64,000 nucleotides of DNA from Streptomyces djakartensis (GCF_014651075.1 NZ_BMWE01000011.1:186001-250000); one strand, 5' to 3'; positions 8,454-16,631 are shown, numbered from the stretch's first letter. The notes: generated from the letters alone by a model not told the origin. Made by a program: numbers and translations.

Positions 8454-9215
8454 ATGGCGAGAGCGGCCCGGGAGCGTCCGCCGCGGACCAGTGTCTGGCT
8501 GGAGGGCAAGGCGCACCGGCGGCGAGGTGGCGGGCAGCCGTCGGGACTGGACCGGGACCGGATCACCGGGGCCACGGTCCGGTTGCTGGACGCCGAGGGG
8601 CTGGCGAAGTTCTCGATGCGGCGGCTGGCCGCCGAGCTGAACGTGACGGCGATGTCCGTCTACTGGTACGTCGACACCAAGGACGACCTGCTCGAACTGG
8701 CGCTGGACGCGGTCATGGGCGAGATGGCCCTGCCCGATCCGGACGCCCCCGACGCGGACTGGCGCGACCAGGTGCGGGCCCTCGCCGGGGAGTTCCGGGC
8801 CCTGCTGGTGCGTCACCCCTGGGTGTCCGCGCTGGTCGGCACCTTCCTCAACATCGGCCCCAACAACCTGGCCTACTCACGGGTCGTGCAGCGCGTCATG
8901 CGCAGGACGGGGCTGCCCGCCAAGCGGCTGACGAGCGCGATCTCGGCCGTCTTCCAGTTCGTGTACGGCTACGGCACACTCGAGGGCCACCTCTCCACCC
9001 GGGCCGCGGCCACCGGCAGGAGCATGGACGAGTACTTCCAGGACGCCCTGCAGGCCGTGGGCGAGGCCCCGCAGGCCGCCGACGTCATGCGCGAGTCCCG
9101 CGAGATCATGGAGGCGCGTGGCGGAGAGACGGTGGAGGAGATGCTGGAGCGGGACTTCGACTTCGCCCTGGAGCTGCTGATCGCCGGCATCGAGGCGATG
9201 GTCGCCCGGCAGTGA
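8454..9215 (+). CDS. TetR/AcrR regulator with TetR_C_1-type domain
   Basis: This 253-residue repressor has an N-terminal helix-turn-helix at about residues 32-80 (TVRLLDAEGLAKFSMRRLAA, then ALNVTAMSVYWYV-like recognition helix with VTAMSVYWYVDTKDDL). The rest resembles the ligand-binding domain of TetR proper. A GAAGG-type ribosome-binding site precedes the ATG. The inverted repeat in front of the upstream MFS gene has the GTGTAC-containing half-sites often seen for this subclass, so the MFS exporter is the likely target. I see no comparable palindrome directly in front of this gene. Confidence 0.9.
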   Translation: MARAARERPPRTSVWLEGKAHRRRGGGQPSGLDRDRITGATVRLLDAEGLAKFSMRRLAAELNVTAMSVYWYVDTKDDLLELALDAVMGEMALPDPDAPDADWRDQVRALAGEFRALLVRHPWVSALVGTFLNIGPNNLAYSRVVQRVMRRTGLPAKRLTSAISAVFQFVYGYGTLEGHLSTRAAATGRSMDEYFQDALQAVGEAPQAADVMRESREIMEARGGETVEEMLERDFDFALELLIAGIEAMVARQ

Positions 9216-9251
9216 GCCGCTCCCGGGCCGCTCCCGGGCCGCTCCCGTGGG

Positions 9252-9722
9252 CTACTCCCCCTCGACCAGCCGCGCCGGGAACCCGCCCGTCGCCACCGGG
9301 CCCCACCGCTCCGGCGTGATCCGGATGATGGACTTGCCCTGCTTGAGCATGGCCGAGCGGTACTCGTCCCAGTCGGGGTGCTCTCCGGCGATGTTCCGGT
9401 AGTACTCCACGAGCGGTTCGACGGAGTCGGGCGTGTCCACGACCTCCGCCGTGCCGTCGATCTGGACCCACGGGCCGTTCCAGTCGTCGCTGAGGACGAT
9501 CAGGCTCACCCGCGGGTCCCGCTTGGCGTTGCGGGTCTTGGCACGCTCCGGGTAGGTGGAGACCACGATCCGGCCGGAGTCGTCGACCCCGCAGGTCAGC
9601 GGAGAGCCCTGGGGGCCGCCGTCGGCGCGTCGGGTCAGCAGGATCGCGTGGTGCCGGGGGCGCACGAAGTCGAGCAACTCGTCCAGGGAGACGCGGGTGT
9701 TCGTCGCGATGTTCGGTGCCAT
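9252..9722 (-). CDS. PPOX-class flavin/F420-dependent oxidoreductase
   Basis: This 156-residue protein has the split-barrel fold of the pyridoxamine-5'-phosphate-oxidase superfamily. The N-terminal part matches the group often named PPOX class F420-dependent oxidoreductase: ARPRHHAILLTRRADG-like strand pair, then a GSP motif and STYPERAKTRNAKRDPRVSL. Substrate and cofactor cannot be assigned from sequence. It is convergent with the TetR gene and ends 36 bp from it. That gap holds three tandem copies of an 11-bp GC-rich unit. Confidence 0.85.
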   Translation of the reverse strand: MAPNIATNTRVSLDELLDFVRPRHHAILLTRRADGGPQGSPLTCGVDDSGRIVVSTYPERAKTRNAKRDPRVSLIVLSDDWNGPWVQIDGTAEVVDTPDSVEPLVEYYRNIAGEHPDWDEYRSAMLKQGKSIIRITPERWGPVATGGFPARLVEGE

Positions 9723-9742
9723 GCGCGCCAGCCTACGACGCC

Positions 9743-10096
9743 CTACGCCGCCATGGCCTCAGCGAGATCGTCGTACACGGGTACGTCACGGCGCAGCCCG
9801 GTCAGTTCCAGGACGCGGCTCGTGACGCCCTCCGGCCGGGCCACCAGACGCACCCGGGCCCCGGGGCGCAGCCGGTGGCGTATGTCGTTGATGAGGCGGA
9901 CGCCCTGGGAGTCCATGAAGGACGTCGCGGTGAGGTCGAGGACGAGGACCTCCAGCCGGTCACCGTGGGCGCGGACCTCGGACAGCAGCCGCGGCAGCAG
10001 CTCAGCCGCGTTGCAGAAGTCGATCTCCGCGGGCATGGGAAGACGCACGCGGCCGGGCAGGCCCCGCGGTTGGGTGGGATTCGGGAGGAAGGCCAC
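9743..10096 (-). CDS. STAS-domain anti-sigma factor antagonist
   Basis: This 117-residue protein is a single STAS domain of the SpoIIAA/RsbV type. The phosphorylatable serine is in FMDSQGVRLI, after the expected DLTAT strand. Such proteins release a sigma factor by binding its anti-sigma kinase. I chose the GTG at 10096 because AGGTGAG lies 4 nt upstream. A GTG nine bases earlier is possible. No anti-sigma kinase gene is nearby. SigN and SigF, which are SigB-like, are encoded 7 kb away, and a link to them is inference only. Confidence 0.88.
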   Translation of the reverse strand: MAFLPNPTQPRGLPGRVRLPMPAEIDFCNAAELLPRLLSEVRAHGDRLEVLVLDLTATSFMDSQGVRLINDIRHRLRPGARVRLVARPEGVTSRVLELTGLRRDVPVYDDLAEAMAA

Positions 10097-10330
10097 AGCG
10101 CTCACCTGGCAGACGTTCGTCCGGATTCCGGTAAGGCCGCTTCCTGACCCTCGGGCTATTCCATCACGCCGAGGGGCCGAGGCGGAAGCGCCTGGGCCGC
10201 CCGTCGGCCGGGCGTCACTTCGAGGCAACCGAGCAGTTAGAGTGCTGTCCGTCCTGTGCTCGCAGTCGGGAATGTGCTGCGGAGCTCTCCTGCGCACGGT
10301 CATGTGCCGTGCATGCCGAAGAGGTTCGTG

Positions 10331-11035
10331 GTGGCTGCGTCCGACTTTCCTGATTTGCCCCGTTTTCCGGTCGGCTTGGAGCTGGCCGAAGCCCTGACGG
10401 TGGCGTCTCAGCAGCTCCACGAGGCATCCACGCGCCACAACACCCTGCGTACCGCCGCCAAGCTGGCCGTGCACATCATGCCCGGTGCCGAGCACGCGGG
10501 TGTCTCCGAGATCGAGCGCGGCAAGAAGCTCCGCACGCTCGCCTGGACCGACGAGGTGGTGCGCTCCGCCGAGGCCCGGCACACCGGCCGCGAACCGCAC
10601 GGGCGCTGGGAGCAGTTGTGGCACAGCCCGGTGGCGCGGATAACGGACAGCGAGGCCGACGACGGCTGGGACGTGCTGACGGCCCTGGGGCTGCGCTCGG
10701 CGCTGTCCCTGCGGCTGCGCGCCGACCGCCGCCGGCTGACCGTGCTCACGGCCTACGCCCGCAAGCCGGGGGTCTTCGACGAGGAGGCGACCCGCATCGG
10801 CCGGCTGTTCACCGCGCACGTCAGCATCGCGCTGGACTCCGCGACCGTACGGGAGCAGCTCACCGAGGCCATGCACACCAGGGACCTGATCGGCCAGGCC
10901 ACCGGCATCCTCATGGAGCGCCAGGGCATCGACGCGGCCGCCGCCTTCGAGAGCCTGGTGCGGGCCTCCCAGCGGGAGAACGTGAAACTGCGCGACATCG
11001 CCCGCCGGATCGTCGGCATCCACAACAGCACATGA
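10331..11035 (+). CDS. GAF-ANTAR regulator 1
   Basis: This protein of about 234 residues has an N-terminal GAF-like sensory domain and a C-terminal ANTAR domain. The ANTAR helices read RDLIGQATGILMERQGIDAA, then ASQRENVKLRDIARRIV. ANTAR domains bind paired stem-loops in RNA and act as antiterminators. I chose the GTG at 10331 because GAAGAGG lies 6 nt upstream. An ATG at 10313 is in frame but has no ribosome-binding site. It is followed by a second, distinct GAF-ANTAR gene in the same orientation. Confidence 0.87.
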   Translation: MAASDFPDLPRFPVGLELAEALTVASQQLHEASTRHNTLRTAAKLAVHIMPGAEHAGVSEIERGKKLRTLAWTDEVVRSAEARHTGREPHGRWEQLWHSPVARITDSEADDGWDVLTALGLRSALSLRLRADRRRLTVLTAYARKPGVFDEEATRIGRLFTAHVSIALDSATVREQLTEAMHTRDLIGQATGILMERQGIDAAAAFESLVRASQRENVKLRDIARRIVGIHNST

Positions 11036-11093
11036 GACGGGCCCCTTGAAGTGAGGGGGCGTGTTCGGGCGGCGACGGGATACACGTACGGCC

Positions 11094-11795
11094 ATGAGCT
11101 CCGAGACGTCCGACACGCTGGACCAGGCGATGGTGCGCAGCAGCGGTCTCGACACCCTGCTGCGCGACCTGACCGACCGCGCGGTGCAGGAGGTGCCCGG
11201 GGCCGTCGCGTGCAGCATCACGGTGCGCCGGGACGGCCGGCTGCTCACCCTGGCGGGCAGCGACGGTCTGCCCAGCGGCCTGGACCAGCGGCAGTACGAG
11301 AACGGTTCGGGTCCCTGCGTGGACGCCGCCGAGACCGGCGACGAGCAGTACACCCCCGACCTCGCGGCTGAGTCCCGCTGGCCCGCGTACACGCGGTACG
11401 CGATGTCCACGGGCGTCCGATGCGTTCTGGCGGTGCCGCTCACCGTCGAGGGCGCGACGGGCGTGGCGCTCAACTTCTACGGCGACCGGGCCGGCGCACT
11501 GGACGCGGGCCGGGACCCGGCCCGCGCCTTCGCGGCCCGGGCGGGGGACGCGATCGACGTGGCGCTGCGCGTCGAGCGCCATCGCCAGTCGGCGGCCGAC
11601 GTGCGCCTGGCCCTGCTCTCCCGCAGCGTCATCGACCAGGCGGTCGGCATCCTCATGGCCCGGGACCGGATCGACGCGCGCACGGCGATGCGGCGGCTGC
11701 GCCGCGCCTCACAGGAGAGGAACGTCAAGCTCCGCGACCTGTGCGGCCAGTTGGTGGCGAGAGTCTCCGAGCAGGACTCAGGCGGCCGGAAGTGA
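11094..11795 (+). CDS. GAF-ANTAR regulator 2
   Basis: This 233-residue protein is a GAF domain (about residues 25-160, with NGSGPCVDAAETG and LAVPLTVEGATGVALNFYG) followed by an ANTAR domain (about 170-225: VIDQAVGILMARDRIDARTA, then ASQERNVKLRDLCGQLV). It is probably an RNA-binding antiterminator controlled by a small ligand or redox signal. The ATG at 11094 fits the start of homology. A GTG at 11061 is in frame. The 3' end overlaps the convergent YceI gene by 18 bp. Confidence 0.87.
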   Translation: MSSETSDTLDQAMVRSSGLDTLLRDLTDRAVQEVPGAVACSITVRRDGRLLTLAGSDGLPSGLDQRQYENGSGPCVDAAETGDEQYTPDLAAESRWPAYTRYAMSTGVRCVLAVPLTVEGATGVALNFYGDRAGALDAGRDPARAFAARAGDAIDVALRVERHRQSAADVRLALLSRSVIDQAVGILMARDRIDARTAMRRLRRASQERNVKLRDLCGQLVARVSEQDSGGRK

Positions 11796-12635
11796 CTCGC
11801 CCCGCACGGCCTGGATGTCCAGCTCCACCTTGAGGGTCGTACCGACCGCGGCGATGCCCGCTTGGAGGACCTGGTTGTAGTTCATCGCGAAGTCCTCGCG
11901 GCGCAGTTCGGCCGTGGCGCGGAACGCCGCACGGGTGCCGCCCCACGGGTCCTGACCCGTACCGAGACAGGCCAGATCCAGATCGACCGGCCGTACGACC
12001 CCGCGCATGCCCAGCTCACCGTGCACCGTCCACCGGTCGGCCCCGTTCGCCGTCAGCCCCGTGGACCGGTAGGTGATCTCCGGGAACCGCTCGACGTCCA
12101 AGAAGTCCGGCGACCTCAGATGCCCGTCGCGCACGCCGTTGCCCGTGTCGATCGACGCGGCCCGGATCACCGCCTCGACCCGTGACTCGGTGACGTCGTC
12201 CGGGGCGATCTCGATCGCGCCGGAGAACTCCGTGAACCGGCCGTGCACGCTGGAGATGCCCAGGTGCCGGGCCACCGCGGCCACGCTGGAGTGCACCGGG
12301 TCGATGGTCCACGGGCCCGGCGGCGGCAGTTCGCTGCCGCCCTGCCGCGCCAGCGTCACCTGGCCGACCTCGGCCCGCCCTCCCCCACTCCCGGCTTCGC
12401 TCGAGCGGGAGGTGCCCCCGGCCGTGACGATCACACTCGACGCCGCGGGCGCGTATCCGACCGCCGTGACGATGACGGTGTACGTCCCCGGCTCCAGCGG
12501 CGTCGCGTCCCGTACGGCGCCCTCCGCGTCGGCCTCGGCCCGCAGCACCTGCGAGCCCGTCATGTCCACCACCGTGACGACCGCGTGCGACACGGCCCAA
12601 CCGTCCCGGGTGCGGATTTTCGCGGTCAGTCCCAT
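11778..12635 (-). CDS. YceI family protein with N-terminal carboxypeptidase-regulatory-like domain
   Basis: This 285-residue protein has two parts. Residues 1-95 form a beta-sandwich of the carboxypeptidase-regulatory type (AVVTVVDMTGSQVLRAEAD, then LEPGTYTVIVTAVGY). Residues 130-280 are a YceI lipocalin-like domain, typically a binder of isoprenoid-like lipids (WTIDPVHSSVAAVARH, FSGAIEI, FPEITYRST). No signal peptide is visible. GAGGAG lies 9 nt before the ATG. It sits 90 bp after the MFS-fusion gene, which carries three domains of the same beta-sandwich type. The shared domain suggests a shared task. Confidence 0.87.
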   Translation of the reverse strand: MGLTAKIRTRDGWAVSHAVVTVVDMTGSQVLRAEADAEGAVRDATPLEPGTYTVIVTAVGYAPAASSVIVTAGGTSRSSEAGSGGGRAEVGQVTLARQGGSELPPPGPWTIDPVHSSVAAVARHLGISSVHGRFTEFSGAIEIAPDDVTESRVEAVIRAASIDTGNGVRDGHLRSPDFLDVERFPEITYRSTGLTANGADRWTVHGELGMRGVVRPVDLDLACLGTGQDPWGGTRAAFRATAELRREDFAMNYNQVLQAGIAAVGTTLKVELDIQAVRGESLPAA

Positions 12636-12724
12636 CTCACCCAACTCCTCGGAAAGAAACCGGCCCGCGACAGGGGGCGCACCTCCGCTCGGAGCGCGCC
12701 CGCCTGCCACGGGCCGGGGCCGGA

Positions 12725-15244
12725 CTACTCGCCGGGGTGGGCGAGTTCGATGTCGTGGGCGTCGGTGCCGGGGCCCGTCACCGTCAGGGCGGTGGCCACC
12801 GGCGGGTAGCCCGTGGCGATGACGGTGTACTCGCCGCCGTCCAGGTCGGTGAAGGCGTACGCCCCGTCCGCCCCGGTCGTGGCCGAGCCGACGACGTTGC
12901 CCGCCTGGTCGACCAGTGTCACCCTCGCGTCGGCCAGCGGGCCGTGCGGAGCGCGGACGACACCCTGGACACGGGCACCCGCCTCCAGGTCGACCTCGAC
13001 CCGGGTGACCCCGGTGCCGCCCACCTCGACGGGCAGGGCGCGCGGCCGGTACCCGGCGGCGTTCACCGCGACGGTCACCGGCCCCGGCACCAGCTCGGCG
13101 AAGGAGAACTCACCCTGCTCACCGGTGATCCCGTTGGCCAGCAGGTCCCCGCGTACGTCCGTCACGATGACCATCGCGCCCGTCACCGGCTCCCCGCTAC
13201 CGGAGGCCCGCACCAGACCGGTCAGCCCACTGGTGCCGCTGAGCAGGAGGTCGTAGGCGACCGGCTCGCCGTTCACCACGACCGTGGACGCCTGCGGCTG
13301 GTAGCCGTCGGCGGAGGCGATCAGGACGTACGACCCCGAGCCCGGGGCGTCCACCGCGTAGGACCCGTCGGCCTGGGCCACGGACCGGCCCAGCTGGCGC
13401 CCGGTCAGCGAGATCAGCGTGACGGCGGCCTGCGGTACGGGCGCGGACTCGTTGCCGCGCACGAAGCCCCGCACCGGCACACCGCCCGAACCGGGCACGG
13501 ACTCCTCGTCACGAGCCCCGGTCGCACCGTCCTCACCGGCCTTGTCCGTCTCGGCCACGGCCCAGCTCGGCACGGCCTTCTCCGCGTCGGGAGTCCCGGC
13601 CGTCCCCGCTGCGGGAACCTCCGCGGGAGCGTCGGAGGTCTCCGCCGCCTGCGCCAGTCCCCCCTTCGTCCTCAGCGGGACCTCCTTGATGAACAGCGAC
13701 ACCAGCAGGGCGAGCAGCGCCAGCGGAGCCGAGTAGAGGAACACGTCCGCGACACCGTGGCCGTAGGCGCTCTCGACGACCGTGCGGATCGGCGCCGGCA
13801 TGGCGTCGAGGTCGGGGATGCCGCCACCGCCGGTACCGGCGTGCCCGAGGGCCGCGCCCTTGGCGCCGAGGTCCGCGAGGCCGTCCTTGACGTAGTCGGT
13901 GATCTTGTTGCCGAGGACCGCGCCCAGCGCCGAGACGCCCACCGCACCGCCGAGGGACCGGAAGAAGGTGACCGTGGAGCTGGCGGCACCCAGGTCGCCC
14001 GGCTCCACCTGGTTCTGCGTGCAGAGCACCAGGTTCTGCATCATCATGCCGATGCCGAGACCCATCAGCGCCATGAAGATCGCTATGTGCCGGTACTCGG
14101 TGTCGTACCGGATCGTGCCCAGCAGTCCGAGCCCCGCCGTCACCAGCACACCGCCGCCGAGCAGCCAGCCCTTCCAGCGCCCGGTCCGTGTGATGACCTG
14201 GCCGGAGACGGTGGAGGAGACGAACAGGCCCGCGATCATCGGGATGGTCATGACGCCGGACATCGTCGGCGACTTGTCCCGGGCCAGCTGGAAGTACTGG
14301 CTGAAGAAGACGGTCCCCGCGAACATCGCGACACCGACGAACAGCGAGGCCAGCGAGGCCAGCGTGATGGTGCGGTTGCGGAACAGCCGCAGCGGGATGA
14401 TCGGCTCACTGGCCTTCGCCTCGACGAGGACGAACAGCGCCAGCAGCGCGACCGAGCCGCCGACCATCGCGTAGGTCTGCCAGGACACCCAGTCGTACTT
14501 GTCACCGGCGAAGGTGACCCAGATCAGCAGCAGGCAGACGGCCGCGGTGATGAAGAAGGCACCGGCCCAGTCGACCTTGACCTTCCGCTTCACCACGGGC
14601 AGGTGCAGGGTCTTCTGCAGCACGATCAGGGCGATCACGGCGAAGGGCACGCCGACGTAGAAGCACCAGCGCCAGCCGAGCCAGTCGGTGTCCGTGATGA
14701 CACCGCCGACCAGCGGGCCACCGACCATGGCGGTGGCGAAGACGGCACCGAGGTAGCCGTTGTAACGGCCGCGCTCACGCGGCGAGATCATCGCCGCCAT
14801 GATGATCTGGGCCAGCGCGGACAGACCGCCCATGCCGATGCCCTGGACCGCGCGGAAGGCGATGAGCATGCCCGGGTTCTGGGACATGCCGGCCGCCGCC
14901 GACCCCAGCACGAAGACGATCAGGGCGAGCTGGATCAGCAGCTTCTTGGAGAACAGGTCGGCGAGCTTGCCCCACAGCGGCGTGGACGCGGTCATCGTCA
15001 GCAGGGACGCGGTGACGACCCAGGTGTAGGCGCTCTGGCCGCCGCCGAGGTCGCCGATGATCCGGGGCAGGGCGTTGGAGACGATCGTGGAGGACAGGAT
15101 CGCGACGAACATGCCGAGCAGAAGGCCGGTGAGGGCCTCCATGATCTGCCGGTGCGTCATCGGAGCGCCGCCGCCGGAGGAGCCGTGGGAGCCCCCTCCA
15201 TGCTTGGCATGAGCCCGCACACCGGCTGGTGTGGTCGTTGCCAT
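12725..15244 (-). CDS. MFS transporter (DHA2) fused to three carboxypeptidase-regulatory-like domains
   Basis: This 839-residue fusion protein begins with a full 14-helix DHA2 exporter (about residues 30-530: motif A GKLADLFSKKLL, then a motif-C-like TAMVGGPLVGG). A linker follows, then three tandem beta-sandwich repeats (about 590-835), each with the pattern V-x-G-x-V then DGSYAVDAPGSGSYVLIASADGY or close variants. The repeats are probably cytoplasmic, since the 14-helix core puts both ends inside. It lies 13 bp after the MarR gene and is probably co-transcribed with it. Typical DHA2 proteins end near residue 530, so the extra 300 residues are unusual. Confidence 0.9.
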   Translation of the reverse strand: MATTTPAGVRAHAKHGGGSHGSSGGGAPMTHRQIMEALTGLLLGMFVAILSSTIVSNALPRIIGDLGGGQSAYTWVVTASLLTMTASTPLWGKLADLFSKKLLIQLALIVFVLGSAAAGMSQNPGMLIAFRAVQGIGMGGLSALAQIIMAAMISPRERGRYNGYLGAVFATAMVGGPLVGGVITDTDWLGWRWCFYVGVPFAVIALIVLQKTLHLPVVKRKVKVDWAGAFFITAAVCLLLIWVTFAGDKYDWVSWQTYAMVGGSVALLALFVLVEAKASEPIIPLRLFRNRTITLASLASLFVGVAMFAGTVFFSQYFQLARDKSPTMSGVMTIPMIAGLFVSSTVSGQVITRTGRWKGWLLGGGVLVTAGLGLLGTIRYDTEYRHIAIFMALMGLGIGMMMQNLVLCTQNQVEPGDLGAASSTVTFFRSLGGAVGVSALGAVLGNKITDYVKDGLADLGAKGAALGHAGTGGGGIPDLDAMPAPIRTVVESAYGHGVADVFLYSAPLALLALLVSLFIKEVPLRTKGGLAQAAETSDAPAEVPAAGTAGTPDAEKAVPSWAVAETDKAGEDGATGARDEESVPGSGGVPVRGFVRGNESAPVPQAAVTLISLTGRQLGRSVAQADGSYAVDAPGSGSYVLIASADGYQPQASTVVVNGEPVAYDLLLSGTSGLTGLVRASGSGEPVTGAMVIVTDVRGDLLANGITGEQGEFSFAELVPGPVTVAVNAAGYRPRALPVEVGGTGVTRVEVDLEAGARVQGVVRAPHGPLADARVTLVDQAGNVVGSATTGADGAYAFTDLDGGEYTVIATGYPPVATALTVTGPGTDAHDIELAHPGE

Positions 15245-15257
15245 GGGCTTCCTTTTC

Positions 15258-15746
15258 TTACGTGCTTGCGGGTGTACGGGTGGTCTGGTCGAAAGCGGCC
15301 GGCGCGGCCCGGGTCCCGGGCCGGCAGTCGAAGCTCTCCCGCAGCCGCGCCATCAGGTGCGTGAGCCGGCCGACGTCCTCGTCGGTCCAGTCGCTCAGGC
15401 GCTGGGCGAGGACCTCGGTGGTCCGGCGGGACAGCTCGTCGAGCTGTGCGTGGCCGGCGGGCGTGAGGCGCAGGATGCGTGAGCGTTTGTCCGCGGGGTC
15501 GGGGGAGCGTTCGATCCAGCCGCGGTCCACGACGTGCGCGACATGGCGGCTGGTGACCGACATGTCCACGGCCAGCAGCTCGGCGAGCTTGCTCATGCGC
15601 ATGTCGCCGTGGCGGCCCAGCAGAGTCAGAACGGCCGCCGACCCGCCGGGGCACTCGGCGGGCATGACCCGGCCGAGCTCCCGCTTCACGGCGCCGAAGG
15701 CACTGAGCTGGCGGACCAGCTCCTCGTACTGCGCCTTCTCGGCCAT
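15258..15746 (-). CDS. MarR-family transcriptional regulator
   Basis: This 162-residue winged-helix repressor has the HTH region (MRMSKLAELLAVDMSVTSRHVAHV) and the wing (GWIERSPDPADKRSRILRLT) at about residues 50-115. A strong GGGAGG sits before the ATG. Two copies of TTGC-N5-GCAA lie within 60 bp upstream. The MFS fusion gene follows 13 bp downstream, so autoregulation of a two-gene (perhaps three-gene, with YceI) operon is likely. The inducing ligand is unknown. Confidence 0.92.
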   Translation of the reverse strand: MAEKAQYEELVRQLSAFGAVKRELGRVMPAECPGGSAAVLTLLGRHGDMRMSKLAELLAVDMSVTSRHVAHVVDRGWIERSPDPADKRSRILRLTPAGHAQLDELSRRTTEVLAQRLSDWTDEDVGRLTHLMARLRESFDCRPGTRAAPAAFDQTTRTPAST

Positions 15747-15762
15747 GACACCTCCCGCTTTC

Positions 15763-15804
15763 GTTGCTTAGGGCAACCATAGGTAGGTTGGTTGCTGCAG
15801 GCAA
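15763..15804 (-). promoter_or_regulatory. twin MarR operator candidates
   Basis: Two palindromes share the pattern TTGC-N5-GCAA. The first is GTTGCTTAGGGCAAC (15763-15777) and the second is TTGCTGCAGGCAA (15792-15804). Their centres are 28 bp apart, 24 and 52 bp upstream of the MarR start codon. A longer inverted repeat, GCAACC against GGTTGC, links the two sites. Confidence 0.7.
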
Positions 15805-15923
15805 ATAAAAGAGCGGGGTGCGGTAGAAAAAGTTGGCAAAGGCAAGTATTGCGACAGTAAATGTGCAGGTCGTGAGCTCGGGTGTACGGCTCGGCCGACG
15901 CTGAACGGAATGCCAACCCCCAC

Positions 15924-15952
15924 TTGGGGAGCTCAGGCGTTTTCGCTAGGGT
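15924..15952 (+). promoter_or_regulatory. promoter of small membrane-protein gene
   Basis: A -35 of TTGGGG (15924-15929) and a -10 of TAGGGT (15947-15952) are separated by exactly 17 bp. The ATG of the next gene is 8 nt beyond the -10, so the transcript is probably leaderless or nearly so. Confidence 0.55.
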
Positions 15953-15960
15953 CTCGGGCC

Positions 15961-16155
15961 ATGGCTAACAACCAGGCCCCGCAGGGCAATCACGACCCCG
16001 CCGGCAGCACCCAGATGTTCCGTGCGTTCGTCGACGAGCCGCAGGGGCGGCGGGCCGCGGCGACCGGCAGCAGCGGTCCGCGTGTCGGTCTCATCCTCGG
16101 CGTAGTCGTCGCCGTCGCGGTCGTCGCGGCGGTTGCCTGGCTGGCGCTGGCGTAA
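15961..16155 (+). CDS. small single-pass membrane protein
   Basis: This 64-residue protein has a hydrophilic N-terminal half and one C-terminal membrane helix (about residues 42-63: VGLILGVVVAVAVVAAVAWL). No ribosome-binding site precedes the ATG, and a good promoter ends 8 nt before it. I know no function for it. Its conserved position next to the sigma factor genes in Streptomyces is from memory. It is followed by 480 bp of repeat-rich, non-coding DNA. Confidence 0.65.
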   Translation: MANNQAPQGNHDPAGSTQMFRAFVDEPQGRRAAATGSSGPRVGLILGVVVAVAVVAAVAWLALA

Positions 16156-16184
16156 CCCGAGTTTCCTGCTAACCCGGGGTTGTC

Positions 16185-16480
16185 GCTGGGGGCGGGGCGT
16201 TGCGCGGCCCGGCGTTGCGGGGTGCCGCTGCGCCCACCCGTGCCGCCCAAGCGGCACGACTGCCCGCAGCTAGGGCGGCCACGACTGCCCGCAGCGGCGG
16301 CCTGCGCTCCAGGCACTCGGCGTGGGTGCTGGGGCGGGAGCGTTGCGCAGCCCGGCGTCGCGGGGTGCCGCTGCGCCCACCCGTGCCGCCCCCAGCGGCA
16401 CGACTGCCCGCAGCTAGGGCGCCACGACTGCCCGCGGCGGCGGGGCGACTGCCCGCAGCTAAGACGGCGTGCAGCCGCGT
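16185..16480. repeat. tandem GC-rich intergenic repeats
   Basis: Two copies of a unit of about 130-150 bp occur in tandem. Both contain GTGCCGCTGCGCCCACCCGT, then CAGCGGCACGACTGCCCGCA or a close match. The second copy is followed by further copies of GACTGCCCGCAGCTA. From memory this is a dispersed Streptomyces intergenic element. It holds no convincing reading frame. Confidence 0.65.
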
Positions 16481-16490
16481 ATGGCGAGAA

Positions 16491-16602
16491 GGGGACGTGT
16501 CGGGGGGTGTCCGCCCGCAGCGGTTGGCGCGTCAACGGGGAGTCAGTCGGTATCCGACTCCATCGCGCCGTTCCGCGGACGGACACCCCCCGACACGTCC
16601 CC
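16491..16602. terminator. very large inverted repeat between convergent genes
   Basis: The outer 23-bp arms are exact: 16491-16513 begins GGGGACGTGTCGGGGGGTGT, and 16580-16602 is its reverse complement. Imperfect pairing continues inward, and an inner stem (GGAGTC against GACTCC) surrounds the centre near 16551. The element lies between the small membrane-protein gene and the end of sigN, so it could stop transcription from both sides. Confidence 0.65.
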
Positions 16603-16631
16603 GACCCACCCACGAGGCACGCGCGGCGCGC

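Noticed and set aside
12737..15364. An 875-codon plus-strand frame opposite the MFS fusion gene
   Set aside because: The product is rich in Arg, Gly, His and Asp with no fold. The minus strand encodes a recognised transporter.
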